From the NCBI GenBank assembly GCA_902551755.1, contig CACDEB010000002.1, forward strand, positions 62,001 to 126,000: a DNA stretch of 64,000 bases, in the 5' to 3' direction. Source of the stretch: an uncultured Pelagibacteraceae bacterium. GTDB taxonomy: Bacteria > Pseudomonadota > Alphaproteobacteria > Pelagibacterales > Pelagibacteraceae. Below the pieces are notes generated by a model. The model ran no database searches. It had not been told where the DNA came from and saw only the letters and a list, made by a program, of their open reading frames with translations. The first letter of the stretch is position 1. The number at the start of each line of letters is the position of its first letter. Both the position numbers and the translations under genes were made by a program. This document shows, piece by piece, positions 32,286-42,824 of this stretch.

Positions 32286-35200
32286 TCAATTAAGCTCAAC
32301 ATTTAATGCTAAAGATTTAATTTCTTTAACTAATACATTAAACGACTCAGGAATTCCTGACTCAAAATTTTCCTCGCCTTTAACAATTGTTTCGTATACT
32401 TTTACTCTACCAGCAACGTCATCAGATTTTACTGTAAGAATTTCTTGAAGAGTATAAGAAGCTCCGTATGCCTCTAAAGCCCATACCTCCATTTCACCAA
32501 ATCTTTGACCACCTAATTGAGCTTTTCCTCCAAGCGGTTGCTGAGTTACTAAACTGTAAGGCCCTGTAGATCTAGCATGAATTTTGTCCTCTACGAGATG
32601 ATGTAATTTCAACATATAAATGGTACCGACCGTTACATCTCTATCAAATTTTTCCCCAGTTCTTCCGTCCCATAAAGGAGTTTGACCAGTCTTAGGTAAT
32701 TTAGCTAAATCTAGCATCTCAGTTACATCTTTTTCTTTAGCACCATCAAAAACAGGTGTAGATATCGGAACCCCGCTCATCAAATTTTCACATAAATCTG
32801 AAAATTCGTTTTTAGTTAATTTTTCAATTGAATCCTCTAAAATTTCCTTTCCATAAACAGATTTAAGAAACTCTTTAATTTTTTGAGACATCTCTAATTT
32901 TTTTTGATTTTCGTTAATTAAATTTTTTAATTTATCTCCTAACTCTGTACAAGCCCAACCTAAGTGTGTTTCTAAAATTTGACCAACATTCATCCTACTT
33001 GGAACACCCAAAGGGTTTAGAACAATATCAACCGGCTTTCCATTCTCTCTGTAAGGCATATCTTCTACAGGAACAATTTTACTCACTACTCCTTTGTTGC
33101 CATGTCTTCCTGACATCTTATCTCCCGGTCTTAATCTTCTCTTAATTGCCACAAAAACTTTAACCATTTTCATTACACTTGGCAATAAATCATCACCTTG
33201 TCTTATTTTAAGAACTTTATCCTCAAACCTTTCTTTGATATCTTGACTTGCATTTTGATATTGTTCTTTTAATTTTTCTAATATTTCATTTTTACTTGCA
33301 TCTTTCACATTCATTTTAAAAATTTCAGATATTGGAACTTCATTAATATTACTCTGATTTAAAATATCACCTTGATTTAAATTCTTAATCTTTTTAGAAA
33401 TTTGAGTACCTGTTAAGATTTGGGCTGCCCTTTGTTTAATGCTTCTTTCCAGAATTTCTTCTTCAACAAGCTTATCTTGTTGAACTAAATCTATTTCAGC
33501 TCTTTCAATTGTAATTGATCTTTCATCTTTTTCTATTCCATGACGATTAAAAACTCTTACATCAACAACTATACCACCACTACCACTTGGCATTTTTAAC
33601 GAAGTATCTGTAACATCTATTGCTTTCTCGCCAAATATTGATCTGAGTAATTTTTCCTCCGGTCCGGATGCTGTGTCACCTTTTGGAGTTACCTTGCCGA
33701 CAAGTATATCGCCAGGTTTTACTTCTGCACCAATGTAGACAATTCCTGACTCGTCTAAGTTTTTTAAAGCTTCTTCGTTAACATTTGGTATATCCCTAGT
33801 TATATCCTCTTCTCCTAGTTTGGTATCCCTAGCCATAACCTCATACTCTTCTATGTGAACTGAGGTGAATACATCATCTGTAACGCATCTTTCTGAAATT
33901 AAAATTGAGTCTTCAAAATTGTATCCTTGCCAGGGCATGAAAGCCACTGTCACATTTTTTCCAAGAGCAAGTTCTCCGATTTTTGTTGAAGGACCATCTG
34001 CAATTATATCTCCACGCTTTACTTTGTCACCTACTCTAACTAAAGGTTTCTGGTTTATACAAGTATTTTGGTTTGATCTTTTAAATTTTTGTAAATTATA
34101 AATATCAACTCCTGATTTTGAAAAATCAGTCTCACTTGTTGCTTTAATTACAATTCTTTTTCCATCAATTTTATCAACTATACCATCTCTTTTAGCAACA
34201 ATTGTTACACCCGAGTCTAAAGCAACATCACTTTCTATACCTGTGCCGACTAAAGGGGACTCTGGTTTTAAAAGTGGTACAGCTTGTCTCATCATATTAG
34301 ATCCCATAAGAGCTCTGTTGGCATCATCATTTTCTAAGAATGGTATTAAAGAAGCAGCAACAGATACAAGTTGTTTAGGAGAGACGTCAATATAATCAAT
34401 ATTTTCAGGTTTAGATAAAATAAAATTTAAATTTTGTCTACTTGAAACTAAATCCTCAGTAAATTTACCATTTTTATCAACTTTAGAATTAGCTTGTGCA
34501 ATAGTAAACTTTGTTTCCTCCATTGCCGATAAATACTCAATTTTTTCTTGAACAACTCCATTTAATACTTTTCTGTATGGTGACTCTATGAAACCATATT
34601 TATTAATTTTGGAATATGTAGACAAACTATTAATTAATCCAATGTTAGGTCCCTCGGGTGTTTCAATCGGACAAATTCTACCGTAATGAGTTGGATGAAC
34701 ATCTCTTACTTCAAAACCTGCTCTCTCTCTAGTTAGACCACCTGGTCCTAAAGCTGAAACTCTTCTCTTATGAGTAATTTCAGATAGAGGATTTGTTTGA
34801 TCCATAAATTGAGATAATTGTGATGTTGCAAAAAAGTCTTTTAAAGAGATTGTTAATGGTTTAGCATTAATTAAATCTTGTGGCATTGCAGACTCAATAT
34901 CTAGTGTAGTCATTTTTTCCTTAATTGCTCTTTCCATTCTGTAAACACCTATTCTGGCCTGATTTTCAACAAGTTCACCAACAGATCTAACTCGTCTGTT
35001 TCCTAAATGATCAATATCATCAACTTCATCTTTGCCGTCTCTTAAATCCAGCATTTTTTTAATAATAGCAATTATATCATCGGTTCTTAAGATCGTGATC
35101 TTGTCAGAGCAGTCTAGACTTAACCTTGAATTTAATTTAACTCTTCCAACATCAGAGAGGTCGTATCTATCAGAACTGAAAAATAGATTGTTAAATATTT

Positions 35201-36368
35201 GTGTAGCAATTTCAATTGTTGGTGGCTCACCAGGTCTCAAAACTTTATAAATTTCGTTTATTGCATCATTCTTAGAATTGTTTTTGTCATTAAATAAAGT
35301 TTGTAGTAGATAAGGTCCTTTATTAATAGAGTTTGTGTATGCAAGTTCTAAAGAAAATATTTTTGCTTCTAAAAATTTATCAATTATTGTTTCATTAATT
35401 TCTGAACCAATTTTAAATTCATCTTCACCAATTTTCACATCTTTAATTAAATATTTGCCTAGTAAGTATTGATTAGAAACGTAAATTTCTTTAAGGCCGT
35501 CAGATGCTAATTTTTTTGCTTTTAAAAAGTTAACTTTTTCACCTTTCTTAATTATAGTTTTTTTACTTTTTGCATCGATGATTTCTTCTGTGAAATTTTT
35601 GGATTTGTAATTTTCAGGATTAAATTTTGTTTTCCATTTTTTCTCTTTTTCATCGTAGGAATAAACCTCTTTCTCATAAAATTCTTTTACTATATCAGTT
35701 TTGTTATACCCTAACGCTAATAACAATGTTGAAACTAGAATTTTTTTCTTACGATCAACTCTAAAATATAATAAATCTTTTACATCAAACTCGAAATCAA
35801 GCCACGAACCTCTGTTAGGTATAACTCTACAATTAAATAATAATTTTCCACTAGCATGTGATTTCCCTTTATCATGATCAAAAAATACACCTGGACTTCT
35901 GTGCATTTGATTAACCACAACACGCTGCACACCATTTGTAATAAATGTACCACTATTTGTCATCATTGGAACCTCACCCATGTAAACTTCTTGTTCTTTT
36001 GCTGACAAAATATCTTTAGTGTTGTTTTCTTGATTTATTTCATAAACAACAAGACGTAAATTACATTTAAGTGCTGATGAATATGTTAAGCCTCTTTGTA
36101 TACATTCCTCTACATCAAACTTTGGTTTCTCTAATCTGTAGCTAATATATTCTAAAGTAGCTTTATCGTTAAGATCCTCTATTGGAAAAATACTTTTGAA
36201 TACACGATCAAAACCCTTGATGAATTGAGGAGCAACATCTTCTTTAAATTCTGTTAACTCTTTATATGAATTTTTTTGAACTTCAATTAAGTTAGGTATT
36301 GATAAACTTTCTTTTAATTTACCGAAATTTTTTCTAATATTTTTTTTTTTAGTAAAAGATAATTGCAT
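32286..36368 (-). CDS. rpoB: RNA polymerase beta subunit
   Basis: A 1360-residue subunit. The rifampicin pocket shows [27 protein letters not shown] in two adjoining blocks, all of wild-type character. [20 protein letters not shown] and the C-terminal [12 protein letters not shown] are diagnostic. A 50-base gap separates it from rplL, the site of an attenuator in other bacteria; only a weak hairpin can be seen here. Confidence 0.98.
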   Translation of the reverse strand: MQLSFTKKKNIRKNFGKLKESLSIPNLIEVQKNSYKELTEFKEDVAPQFIKGFDRVFKSIFPIEDLNDKATLEYISYRLEKPKFDVEECIQRGLTYSSALKCNLRLVVYEINQENNTKDILSAKEQEVYMGEVPMMTNSGTFITNGVQRVVVNQMHRSPGVFFDHDKGKSHASGKLLFNCRVIPNRGSWLDFEFDVKDLLYFRVDRKKKILVSTLLLALGYNKTDIVKEFYEKEVYSYDEKEKKWKTKFNPENYKSKNFTEEIIDAKSKKTIIKKGEKVNFLKAKKLASDGLKEIYVSNQYLLGKYLIKDVKIGEDEFKIGSEINETIIDKFLEAKIFSLELAYTNSINKGPYLLQTLFNDKNNSKNDAINEIYKVLRPGEPPTIEIATQIFNNLFFSSDRYDLSDVGRVKLNSRLSLDCSDKITILRTDDIIAIIKKMLDLRDGKDEVDDIDHLGNRRVRSVGELVENQARIGVYRMERAIKEKMTTLDIESAMPQDLINAKPLTISLKDFFATSQLSQFMDQTNPLSEITHKRRVSALGPGGLTRERAGFEVRDVHPTHYGRICPIETPEGPNIGLINSLSTYSKINKYGFIESPYRKVLNGVVQEKIEYLSAMEETKFTIAQANSKVDKNGKFTEDLVSSRQNLNFILSKPENIDYIDVSPKQLVSVAASLIPFLENDDANRALMGSNMMRQAVPLLKPESPLVGTGIESDVALDSGVTIVAKRDGIVDKIDGKRIVIKATSETDFSKSGVDIYNLQKFKRSNQNTCINQKPLVRVGDKVKRGDIIADGPSTKIGELALGKNVTVAFMPWQGYNFEDSILISERCVTDDVFTSVHIEEYEVMARDTKLGEEDITRDIPNVNEEALKNLDESGIVYIGAEVKPGDILVGKVTPKGDTASGPEEKLLRSIFGEKAIDVTDTSLKMPSGSGGIVVDVRVFNRHGIEKDERSITIERAEIDLVQQDKLVEEEILERSIKQRAAQILTGTQISKKIKNLNQGDILNQSNINEVPISEIFKMNVKDASKNEILEKLKEQYQNASQDIKERFEDKVLKIRQGDDLLPSVMKMVKVFVAIKRRLRPGDKMSGRHGNKGVVSKIVPVEDMPYRENGKPVDIVLNPLGVPSRMNVGQILETHLGWACTELGDKLKNLINENQKKLEMSQKIKEFLKSVYGKEILEDSIEKLTKNEFSDLCENLMSGVPISTPVFDGAKEKDVTEMLDLAKLPKTGQTPLWDGRTGEKFDRDVTVGTIYMLKLHHLVEDKIHARSTGPYSLVTQQPLGGKAQLGGQRFGEMEVWALEAYGASYTLQEILTVKSDDVAGRVKVYETIVKGEENFESGIPESFNVLVKEIKSLALNVELN

Positions 36369-36418
36369 TTATTCCAACTGCTTTAAAAAACTAAAACAGC
36401 CTATAATTTTTTAATTCT

Positions 36419-36793
36419 TTATTTAAGCTCTACTTTAGCGCCAGCTGCCTCAAGTTTTTTCTTCATCTCTTCGGCATCTTTTTTGCTTACACCAGATTTT
36501 ATTTCTTTTGGTGCACCCTCAACTAAGTCTTTAGCTTCTTTTAAACCAAGTGCTGTAACTGCTCTAACTTCTTTGATAACGTTAATTTTTTTATCCCCTG
36601 CTGAAGCTAGTACAACCGTAAATTCATTTTTCTCTTCTGCAGGTGCTCCTCCAGCTGCTGCTCCTGCTGCTGGTGCTGCTACTGCTGCTGCTGCTGTAAC
36701 ACCCCATTTTTCCTCAAGTTGCTTTGATAGTTCTGCTGCCTCTACAACAGTCAACTTCGATAGCTCGTCTATGATTTTATTTAAGTCCGCCAT
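36419..36793 (-). CDS. rplL: 50S ribosomal protein L7/L12
   Basis: A 124-residue stalk protein. The N-terminal dimerisation helices are followed by an Ala/Gly-rich hinge near residues 35-52 and the C-terminal factor-binding domain with [20 protein letters not shown]. It follows rplJ by 17 bases. Confidence 0.98.
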   Translation of the reverse strand: MADLNKIIDELSKLTVVEAAELSKQLEEKWGVTAAAAVAAPAAGAAAGGAPAEEKNEFTVVLASAGDKKINVIKEVRAVTALGLKEAKDLVEGAPKEIKSGVSKKDAEEMKKKLEAAGAKVELK

Positions 36794-36810
36794 AACAAAT
36801 ATGTCCTAAG

Positions 36811-37320
36811 TTATTTTTTTGATTTTTCGAGCGCTAAAATAGCGATTTTTGAGCCGGGTGCAAGCAAAATACTTGCGATTTTTTGTGCTGGAGAGCTTAA
36901 AATACCAACGATTTTTGCTCTAGCCTCATCCAAGGTCGGCAAAGTTGCAATATTTTTAACACCCGCAACATCTAATAGGTCTTTACCCATTATACCGCCA
37001 AGAATTTTTAGATTTTGATTCTCTTTTGAAAAATTAGTTAGAATTTTTGCTGAAGTTATTGCATCATCTGACATTGCAACAGCTGTAGGACCAGAGAATA
37101 AATTTGATAAATCTTTTCTGCTCGTCTTCTCCAGTGCTAATTTTGTAATTCTATTTTTTGTAATTTTAAACTGTATTCCATGTTCACGCATTTTTTTTCT
37201 TAATTCATCAAGTTGTTTAACTGTTAAACCTTGATAATGAGCGACAATAACAGCTTCAGCTTTGTCTAGCTGCGAAGACATTTCGCTAATATAAACCTGT
37301 TTTTTTTCTTTGCTCATCAT
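36811..37320 (-). CDS. rplJ: 50S ribosomal protein L10
   Basis: A 169-residue stalk-base protein that anchors the L7/L12 dimers. AEAVIVAHYQGLTVKQLDELR and FKITKNRITKLALE are family segments. Two adjacent ATG codons (37320 and 37317) could both serve as start. The gap to rplA is two bases, so the long autoregulatory leader known upstream of rplJ in enterobacteria is absent. Confidence 0.97.
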   Translation of the reverse strand: MMSKEKKQVYISEMSSQLDKAEAVIVAHYQGLTVKQLDELRKKMREHGIQFKITKNRITKLALEKTSRKDLSNLFSGPTAVAMSDDAITSAKILTNFSKENQNLKILGGIMGKDLLDVAGVKNIATLPTLDEARAKIVGILSSPAQKIASILLAPGSKIAILALEKSKK

Positions 37321-37322
37321 AA

Positions 37323-38012
37323 TTAAAAACTCTTTTCTAATTTTATCTTGTATGAAACACCCATTGTAGATGTAATATAAGTAGATTTGATTAAATCTCC
37401 TTTTATTGTAAGATTTGACTTTTCTTTCTCAAGTGAACTGATTACTGCATTGAAATTTTTGATAAGTTTATCATCAGAAAAAGATTTTTTTCCTATGCTT
37501 AAACCAATATTGCCGTCTTTATCATTTTTTAATTCAACTTGACCTGCTTTTGCGTTCTTAACTGCTTCACCAATTTTGTCAGTAACAGTTCCTAGTTTTG
37601 GATTTGGCATTAATCCTTTAGGTCCTAGAACTTTTCCTAATTTAGATAATTTTATCATCATAGATGATGAGCAAATTAATTTTTCGAAATTCATCTCTCC
37701 ATTTTTAATTTTTTCAATTAAATCATCACCTCCAACTTGATCTGCTCCTGAGTCTTTAGCTTCTTTTAACTTACTTTCTTCACAAACCACAGCAACTTTT
37801 ACTTTTTTACCTGTTCCACTTGGAAGATTAACCATAGATCTTAAATTTATTTCATTTTTCTTTTGTTTATTGTTAATTAAAATATTTATATCTAGAGACT
37901 CATCAAACTTTGTAGTGCAATTTTCCTTAACTTTAGATAGCAAATTATTTATAGGCTCAGCCTTTAAAGTATTCGTATTTTTTGGAAGCTTTTTAAATCT
38001 TTTTGAACTCAT
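37323..38012 (-). CDS. rplA: 50S ribosomal protein L1
   Basis: A 229-residue L1-stalk protein. LGPKGLMPNPKLGTVT is the diagnostic block and GTGKKVKVAVVCEE precedes it. The N-terminal segment is Lys-rich and somewhat divergent. It abuts rplK by one base. Confidence 0.97.
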   Translation of the reverse strand: MSSKRFKKLPKNTNTLKAEPINNLLSKVKENCTTKFDESLDINILINNKQKKNEINLRSMVNLPSGTGKKVKVAVVCEESKLKEAKDSGADQVGGDDLIEKIKNGEMNFEKLICSSSMMIKLSKLGKVLGPKGLMPNPKLGTVTDKIGEAVKNAKAGQVELKNDKDGNIGLSIGKKSFSDDKLIKNFNAVISSLEKEKSNLTIKGDLIKSTYITSTMGVSYKIKLEKSF

Positions 38013-38440
38013 TAATCTTTTACCTCAATGCCCATAGATCTAGCAGAGCCTGCTATTATTTTAACGGCCTCTTCTAAATCATGAGCGTTTAGATCAACCA
38101 TCTTCTTTTTAGCTATTTCTTCAGCCTGTTTTTTTGTAATTGATGCAACGATATTTCTTCCAGGTTCTTGTGAACCACTTTTTAATTTTGCTGCTTCTTT
38201 AATGAAGTGTGATGCTGGAGGTGACTTTATTATAAAATCGAATTTTTTGTCTTTATAAACAGTAATTACAACAGGGACTGGTTTGCCCATAAAGTTTTTT
38301 GTTTTTTCATTAAATGCTTTACAAAATTCCATTATGTTAATACCCCTTTGACCTAAAGCTGGCCCAACAGGTGGAGCAGGATTAGCTTGGCCCCCATTTA
38401 TTTGTAATTTTACATATCCACTTATTTCTTTTTTTGCCAT
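38012..38440 (-). CDS. rplK: 50S ribosomal protein L11
   Basis: A 142-residue GTPase-centre protein. [20 protein letters not shown] is the flexible N-terminal motif and [11 protein letters not shown] the C-terminal one. It abuts nusG by one base. Confidence 0.98.
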   Translation of the reverse strand: MAKKEISGYVKLQINGGQANPAPPVGPALGQRGINIMEFCKAFNEKTKNFMGKPVPVVITVYKDKKFDFIIKSPPASHFIKEAAKLKSGSQEPGRNIVASITKKQAEEIAKKKMVDLNAHDLEEAVKIIAGSARSMGIEVKD

Positions 38441-38970
38441 TAGCTTACCTTTTCAATCTGATTAAATTCTAAATCTACCGGTGTTGGTCTTCCAAAAATA
38501 GATACTGAAACTTTTACTCTTGATTTCTCTTCATCAATATCTTCAATCATTCCAGAAAAAGATGCGAAAGGACCGTCTACTACTTGAACTTTTTCTCCCA
38601 CAGAATAATCTATTGTTGATTTCGATTGCGCAACACCATCTTTTATTTGACCTAAAATTTTTTCTATTTCCTTGTCAGATACTGGAACAGGTATGCCCTT
38701 GCTCCCTAGAAATCCACTTACTTTTTTTATTCCTTTAATCATATGATAAATACTATTATCCATTTCGCTTTTAATTAACACATATCCAGGAAAATACTTC
38801 TTTTTTCTTTGAACTCTTTTTCCTCTTTTTACTTCAGTTACGTCATGAGTTGGAACTACAATTTCCTCAAATTTATCGGCTATTTTAGCCTTATCAGCTT
38901 CCTCTTTAATTAATTGAGCTACCTTATTTTCGAAGCTTGAATGAGATTGAATAATGTACCAGTTTTTCAT
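38440..38970 (-). CDS. nusG: transcription termination/antitermination factor NusG
   Basis: A 176-residue NusG. The NGN domain begins [18 protein letters not shown] and contains [14 protein letters not shown]. The C-terminal KOW domain holds [19 protein letters not shown]. It binds RNA polymerase and couples it to ribosomes or Rho. It directly follows secE, overlapping by one base. Confidence 0.98.
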   Translation of the reverse strand: MKNWYIIQSHSSFENKVAQLIKEEADKAKIADKFEEIVVPTHDVTEVKRGKRVQRKKKYFPGYVLIKSEMDNSIYHMIKGIKKVSGFLGSKGIPVPVSDKEIEKILGQIKDGVAQSKSTIDYSVGEKVQVVDGPFASFSGMIEDIDEEKSRVKVSVSIFGRPTPVDLEFNQIEKVS

Positions 38971-39161
38971 TAAATCCCTATGTTTAATATAATGTCTAAA
39001 AAAAATTTATAAAATTGATCAATTAACAAAAAAAATAATGAAGCGATTATTGCCATTATCGCAACCATTATAGTCCCTTGGATAGTTTCTTTTCCAGTTG
39101 GCCATGTAACTTTGAAAGCCTCTTGTTTTACTTCTTGAAAAAACTTTAATGGGTTTTTCAT
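38970..39161 (-). CDS. secE: preprotein translocase subunit SecE, short form
   Basis: A 63-residue single-span SecE. KFFQEVKQEAFKVTWPTGKE is the conserved amphipathic helix and hinge, followed by one hydrophobic membrane helix (about 30-55). This is the short form found in most bacteria outside enterobacteria. A clear Shine-Dalgarno AGGAG lies about nine bases upstream of the ATG. It follows tRNA-Trp. Confidence 0.96.
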   Translation of the reverse strand: MKNPLKFFQEVKQEAFKVTWPTGKETIQGTIMVAIMAIIASLFFLLIDQFYKFFLDIILNIGI

Positions 39162-39180
39162 TTTATCATTCTCCTAATTT

Positions 39181-39256
39181 TGGCAGGAGCGGAGGGAATC
39201 GAACCCCCAACCTCCGGTTTTGGAGACCGGCGCTCTACCAATTGAGCTACACTCCT
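39181..39256 (-). tRNA. tRNA-Trp (CCA anticodon)
   Basis: A 76-base cloverleaf on the minus strand including an encoded CCA end. It starts AGGAGTG, pairs with the CGCTCCT acceptor strand, and the anticodon loop reads CTCCAAA. It lies between tuf and secE, eight bases after the tuf stop, and is almost certainly processed from the same transcript. Confidence 0.96.
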
Positions 39257-39264
39257 AAGGGAGT

Positions 39265-40455
39265 TTACTCTATAATTTTCGTAACTACTCCTGCACCTAC
39301 AGTTCTTCCACCTTCTCTAATTGCAAAATTTAGTTTTTCACTCATAGCAATTGGTGTAATTAATTTAACTGTAAACTTGGCATCATCACCTGGCATCACC
39401 ATTTCAGTTCCTGACGGTAATTCTACCTCTCCGGTAACGTCTGTAGTTCTAAAATAAAACTGCGGTCTATATTTTGTAAAGAAAGGAGTATGTCTTCCAC
39501 CCTCTTCTTTTTTCAAAACATACGCTTGAGCTTCAAATTTTGTGTGTGGAGTTACTGATCCTGGTTTACATAATACTTGACCTCTTTCTACATCAGTTCT
39601 TTCAACACCTCTTAATAGTGCACCAATATTATCTCCAGCTTCTCCAGTATCAAGAATTTTTCTAAACATTTCTACTCCAGTGCAAACAGATTTTTTTGTA
39701 TCCCTGATACCTACTATTTCTATTTCTTCACCAGTTTTAACAACACCTTGTTCGACTCTTCCTGTTACAACCGTACCTCTACCAGAAATTGAGAACACGT
39801 CTTCAACCGGCATTAAGAAAGGTTTATCTTTTGGTCTATCAGGCTGAGGAATGAAATCATCTACAGCTTTCATAAGTTCCATGATTGCATTTTTTCCTAT
39901 TGCATCATCCTTACCCTCTACAGCTGCTAATGCAGATCCTTTGATAATTGGAGTTTTATCTCCTGGAAATTTGTATGATGTTAATAATTCTTTGATTTCT
40001 TCTTCAACTAAGTCGATCATTTCTTTATCATCAACTTGATCAACCTTATTCAAGAAAACTACAATTGCTGGAACACCAACTTGTCTAGCCAAAAGAATGT
40101 GTTCTTTTGTTTGTGGCATTGGACCATCAGCAGCGTTAACCACCAGAATTGCTCCGTCCATTTGTGCTGCACCAGTAATCATGTTTTTTACATAGTCAGC
40201 GTGACCTGGGCAATCAACGTGTGCGTAGTGTCTTTTCTCAGTCTCGTACTCAACATGAGCTGTTGAAATTGTTATTCCCCGCTCTTTTTCTTCAGGGGCT
40301 TTGTCAATCTGATCATAAGCAGTGAACTGAGCTCCACCTTTTTCTGATAATACTTTTGTAATAGCCGCAGTTAAAGTTGTTTTACCGTGGTCTACGTGTC
40401 CAATTGTACCTATGTTACAATGTGGTTTACTTCTATTAAATTTTTCTTTCGACAT
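39265..40455 (-). CDS. tuf: elongation factor Tu
   Basis: A 396-residue GTPase that delivers aminoacyl-tRNA. G1 [11 protein letters not shown]3 [12 protein letters not shown] and G4 NKVDQVDD are present. It is the only tuf in this window and lies behind tRNA-Tyr and tRNA-Gly and ahead of tRNA-Trp, secE and nusG. That is the position of tufB in E. coli. A Shine-Dalgarno AAGGA is placed well upstream of its ATG. Confidence 0.98.
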   Translation of the reverse strand: MSKEKFNRSKPHCNIGTIGHVDHGKTTLTAAITKVLSEKGGAQFTAYDQIDKAPEEKERGITISTAHVEYETEKRHYAHVDCPGHADYVKNMITGAAQMDGAILVVNAADGPMPQTKEHILLARQVGVPAIVVFLNKVDQVDDKEMIDLVEEEIKELLTSYKFPGDKTPIIKGSALAAVEGKDDAIGKNAIMELMKAVDDFIPQPDRPKDKPFLMPVEDVFSISGRGTVVTGRVEQGVVKTGEEIEIVGIRDTKKSVCTGVEMFRKILDTGEAGDNIGALLRGVERTDVERGQVLCKPGSVTPHTKFEAQAYVLKKEEGGRHTPFFTKYRPQFYFRTTDVTGEVELPSGTEMVMPGDDAKFTVKLITPIAMSEKLNFAIREGGRTVGAGVVTKIIE

Positions 40456-40491
40456 TCTTTTATCCTTACATTTTCTTTTATTTAATTAATT

Positions 40492-40565
40492 TGGAGCGGG
40501 TAAAGGGAATCGAACCCTTACATCCAGCTTGGAAGGCTAGCGTTCTACCATTGAACTACACCCGC
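40492..40565 (-). tRNA. tRNA-Gly (UCC anticodon)
   Basis: A 74-base cloverleaf on the minus strand with encoded CCA. It starts GCGGGTG and the anticodon loop reads CTTCCAA. It lies 36 bases upstream of tuf and downstream of tRNA-Tyr in the same direction, as in the enterobacterial tyrU-glyT-tufB cluster. Confidence 0.96.
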
Positions 40566-40608
40566 AAAACCAAGTTAGTTACACTCCAATTGTCAAAGAT
40601 TTTTTAAA

Positions 40609-40694
<86 letters not shown>

Positions 40695-40746
40695 TAAAAT
40701 AGGGGAAAGCGTCCCCTTGTTCAAAAAACCTTTAAACAACAGGGGT

Positions 40747-40774
40747 TTTATATATTTTTATTAAACAATTGCAA
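40747..40774 (-). promoter_or_regulatory. predicted promoter for tRNA-Tyr/tRNA-Gly/tuf block
   Basis: On the minus strand TTGCAA (40774-40769), a 16-base spacer and TATAAA (40752-40747) lie about 55 bases upstream of tRNA-Tyr. A GGGG/CCCC hairpin (40702-40716) lies in the predicted leader. This is the only non-coding space large enough to start the block; the divergent methyltransferase gene starts at 40826. Consensus match only. Confidence 0.4.
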
Positions 40775-40825
40775 TATGTGAAATAATAAGAAAATACTAA
40801 AAAATTAAGTAAAAATGCAGAAAAT

Positions 40826-41572
40826 ATGGCAAATACAAACTTTTTTATTGTTGGTAAGCATCCTGTAATAGAGGCTCTGAAAAATCCAAAGAGAAAAGTA
40901 TTAAGATTGTTTTTGACTGAAGAAAGTAAAAAGAATATTCACAGGTTAAGTCCAAAAAGAAACTTACTAAAGGACGTGAAAGTTTTTTTTAAAACAAAAA
41001 AAGAATTAGATAAATATTGTAAAAATGAGCAAATTTTACATCAAGGATATGTGGCAGAAGTTGAAAAATTAGAAGAAAAAAATTTAAAAGAATTTATCAA
41101 AACTAAAAATAATCTAACCTTAGCTTGCTTAGATGGTGTAACAGACCCAAGAAATATTGGATCAGTAATTAGAAGTGCTGCATCATTTAATATTGACGGC
41201 ATTATTGTTAAAGAAAGATTATTCCCTGAAAGCAGTAAATCAATGTATAAAGCTAGTTCAGGCTCTATTGAATACACCAATATTTTTAAAGTTGCTAATA
41301 TAAATAGTACTTTAAAGTTTTTAAGAGAAAAAAATTTTTGGGTTTATGGTTTTTCATCAGATGGAAATCAAGATTTCACAAATTATGACTGGAAAGGCAA
41401 TAATATTCTTTTGTTTGGATCAGAGGGTCATGGATTGAAAGAAAAAACATCCAAATATATTGATTATCCTGTTAAAATAAAAATAAATGATAAAATTGAA
41501 AGTTTAAATATAGCAAATAGCGCATCAGTAGTTTTTTTTCATATAAACAAGGCAAAAAAAAATCTTGATTAG
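40826..41572 (+). CDS. rlmB: TrmH/SpoU family rRNA 2'-O-methyltransferase (RlmB-like)
   Basis: A 248-residue SPOUT-class methyltransferase. An N-terminal L30e-like substrate-binding region (VGKHPVIEALKNPKRKV) is followed by motif 1 LDGVTDPRNIGSVIRSA, motif 2 LLFGSEGHGLKE and motif 3 SLNIANSASVVFFH, which together form the SAM knot. RlmB methylates G2251 of 23S rRNA. That specificity is the most likely one, but other TrmH-family targets are possible. Confidence 0.85.
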   Translation: MANTNFFIVGKHPVIEALKNPKRKVLRLFLTEESKKNIHRLSPKRNLLKDVKVFFKTKKELDKYCKNEQILHQGYVAEVEKLEEKNLKEFIKTKNNLTLACLDGVTDPRNIGSVIRSAASFNIDGIIVKERLFPESSKSMYKASSGSIEYTNIFKVANINSTLKFLREKNFWVYGFSSDGNQDFTNYDWKGNNILLFGSEGHGLKEKTSKYIDYPVKIKINDKIESLNIANSASVVFFHINKAKKNLD

Positions 41573-41600
41573 TAACAAAATTCTTATAAAAAAAGTCTAT

Positions 41601-41676
41601 GCCCTTGTAGCTCAGCTGGTAGAGCAATTGATTTGTAATCAATAGGTCCGCGGTTCGAGTCCGTGCGGGGGCACCA
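41601..41676 (+). tRNA. tRNA-Thr (UGU anticodon)
   Basis: A 76-base cloverleaf on the plus strand with encoded CCA. It starts GCCCTTG and the anticodon loop reads TTTGTAA. Its last base is directly adjacent to the stop codon of the convergent NAD kinase gene. It lies 28 bases behind the methyltransferase gene. Confidence 0.96.
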
Positions 41677-42447
41677 TTAAAACGTTTCTTTTCTTAACTG
41701 TTCTAACTTAATTTTCTTTTGAAGACTTCTATTCTGATCATACAAAAGATTAAATTTTATTTTTTGATTAGTTTTAATAAAAATTTTGTTAGCATTTCTT
41801 ACCTCAATGTTATCAGCAACTGCACTTATTGGTCTTTTTTTTGGATTTAAATTTCTTATAAGTATTTTTGACCTATCGCTAACTATTTTACCTTTCCACC
41901 GTCTTGGTCTAAATGGACTAATTGGAGAGATTGATAATTTTTTGGAATTCAAACTCAGAATTGGACCATGAACGGATAAATTATATGCGGTACTACCTGC
42001 TGGGGTAGAAACTAGAACACCATCTGAAACCAATTCTTTAATGATTTGTTTTGACCCGTGATTGATTGATAAAGAGGCAGCCTGTCTACTTTGTCTTAAA
42101 ATAGATACTTCGTTTATTGCCAAATATTTTTTTGTTAAATTTTTTTTATTTCTAACAGACATTTCTAATGGTGAAATCGATACTATTTTTGATTTAGCTA
42201 AATTTTTTAAAAAATTCTTTGATGAAAATTTATTCATTAAAAAACCATAGTTACCTGAATTTACACCATAAAATAATTTTTTTGATTCTTTATTTTTTTT
42301 TAATGTTTGAAGCATAAAACCATCTCCTCCAATCACTATTGTTACGTTTGATTTATTTACCTTAGTCTTTTTTATTATGCTTGATAAAGATTTCTTTATT
42401 TTTAATGATCTTAAATTTTTATCTGAAATAATTTGTATGTTTCTCAT
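41677..42447 (-). CDS. nadK: NAD kinase
   Basis: Phosphorylates NAD+ to NADP+. The 256-residue protein has the catalytic GGDG motif at residues 40-43, GVNSGNYGFL, and SDGVLVSTPAGSTAYNLSVHGP, all landmarks of the family. It begins five bases after the 3' end of tRNA-Leu on the same strand, so the two are likely co-transcribed. The element insertion into that tRNA therefore also changes the region upstream of nadK. Confidence 0.95.
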   Translation of the reverse strand: MRNIQIISDKNLRSLKIKKSLSSIIKKTKVNKSNVTIVIGGDGFMLQTLKKNKESKKLFYGVNSGNYGFLMNKFSSKNFLKNLAKSKIVSISPLEMSVRNKKNLTKKYLAINEVSILRQSRQAASLSINHGSKQIIKELVSDGVLVSTPAGSTAYNLSVHGPILSLNSKKLSISPISPFRPRRWKGKIVSDRSKILIRNLNPKKRPISAVADNIEVRNANKIFIKTNQKIKFNLLYDQNRSLQKKIKLEQLRKETF

Positions 42448-42452
42448 TTTAA

Positions 42453-42538
42453 TGGTGCCCTCGGCCAGACTCGAACTGGCACTCCCAAAAGGGCAAGGAT
42501 TTTAAGTCCTTTGTGTCTACCAATTTCACCACGAGGGC
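42453..42538 (-). tRNA. tRNA-Leu (UAA anticodon), integration target
   Basis: An 86-base class II tRNA on the minus strand with encoded CCA. It starts GCCCTCG, pairs with CGAGGGC, has a variable arm, and the anticodon loop reads CTTAAAA. Bases 42500-42538, from the 5' end to the 3' edge of the anticodon loop, are part of the 41-base repeat also found at 50276. This copy is complete and should be functional, but its 5' half and everything upstream of it came from the integrated element. Confidence 0.95.
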
Positions 42539-42540
42539 AT
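42500..42540. repeat. attachment-site repeat, left copy (attL core)
   Basis: A 41-base sequence identical to 50276-50316 in direct orientation. It starts exactly at the anticodon loop (TTTTAAG on the plus strand), covers the 5' half of tRNA-Leu and extends two bases past the tRNA 5' end. The anticodon stem arms AAGGA/TCCTT on both sides of the loop give the symmetric site typical of tyrosine integrases that cross over in the anticodon loop. Confidence 0.92.
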
Positions 42541-42613
42541 TGTTAAAAAAGTCTTGAAATTTCATTGTTTTTTATATTCTTGTCTTAACATAGTCTATTA
42601 AAAAAATAAATTT

Positions 42614-42644
42614 ATCTCTCTAGTTTCTAGTTTGTTTCTAGTTT
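42614..42644. repeat. candidate integrase arm sites, left pair
   Basis: Two exact tandem copies of GTTTCTAGTTT (42623-42633 and 42634-42644), 85-104 bases from the att core. The 20-base stretch 42614-42633 is repeated without mismatch and in the same orientation at 50119-50138, near the other end. Placement on both sides of the core in the excised circle resembles the arm sites of lambda-type integrases. Confidence 0.55.
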
Positions 42645-42683
42645 GGAGTCTTTTCGGTTTGTATTTATCTATGTTTTTAGAGT

Positions 42684-42694
42684 CTTGGACCAAG
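42684..42694. repeat. short palindrome CTTGGaCCAAG
   Basis: A perfect 5+1+5 palindrome within the non-coding region. The same CTTGG/CCAAG arms reappear with a four-base loop at 42810-42823, so the motif may be a binding site for an element regulator. Confidence 0.35.
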
Positions 42695-42786
42695 GAAAAA
42701 TTAAACTCAAAAAGATAGTGTTTACTTATAAAACTAGAGTCAAAATTGAAATCCAGGGTTACCTAAATGTTCTCACTATAAAGCTC

Positions 42787-42823
42787 GTCCGTGCTGTTGC
42801 ACGGACTCGCTTGGATCACCAAG
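42787..42823. other. two adjacent perfect hairpins
   Basis: The first is an eight-base-pair perfect stem GTCCGTGC/GCACGGAC with a four-base loop (42787-42806). Three bases later comes a five-base-pair stem CTTGG/CCAAG with a four-base loop (42810-42823), immediately followed by the first GGGATCCTAA. The first is GC-rich against an AT-rich background and has no T-run on either side, so it is unlikely to be a simple terminator. A replication or processing structure is possible. Confidence 0.6.
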
Positions 42824-42824
42824 A

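Noticed and set aside
36369-36418. rplL-rpoB attenuator
   Set aside because: Only a weak, interrupted stem is visible in the 50-base gap, not enough to call a structure.
39149-39457. Plus-strand open frame across tRNA-Trp and the end of tuf
   Set aside because: It is antisense to a tRNA and to the C-terminus of EF-Tu and has no coding signature of its own.
42787-42806. Rho-independent terminator
   Set aside because: The stem is perfect but neither side has a T-run, so a simple terminator is unlikely.
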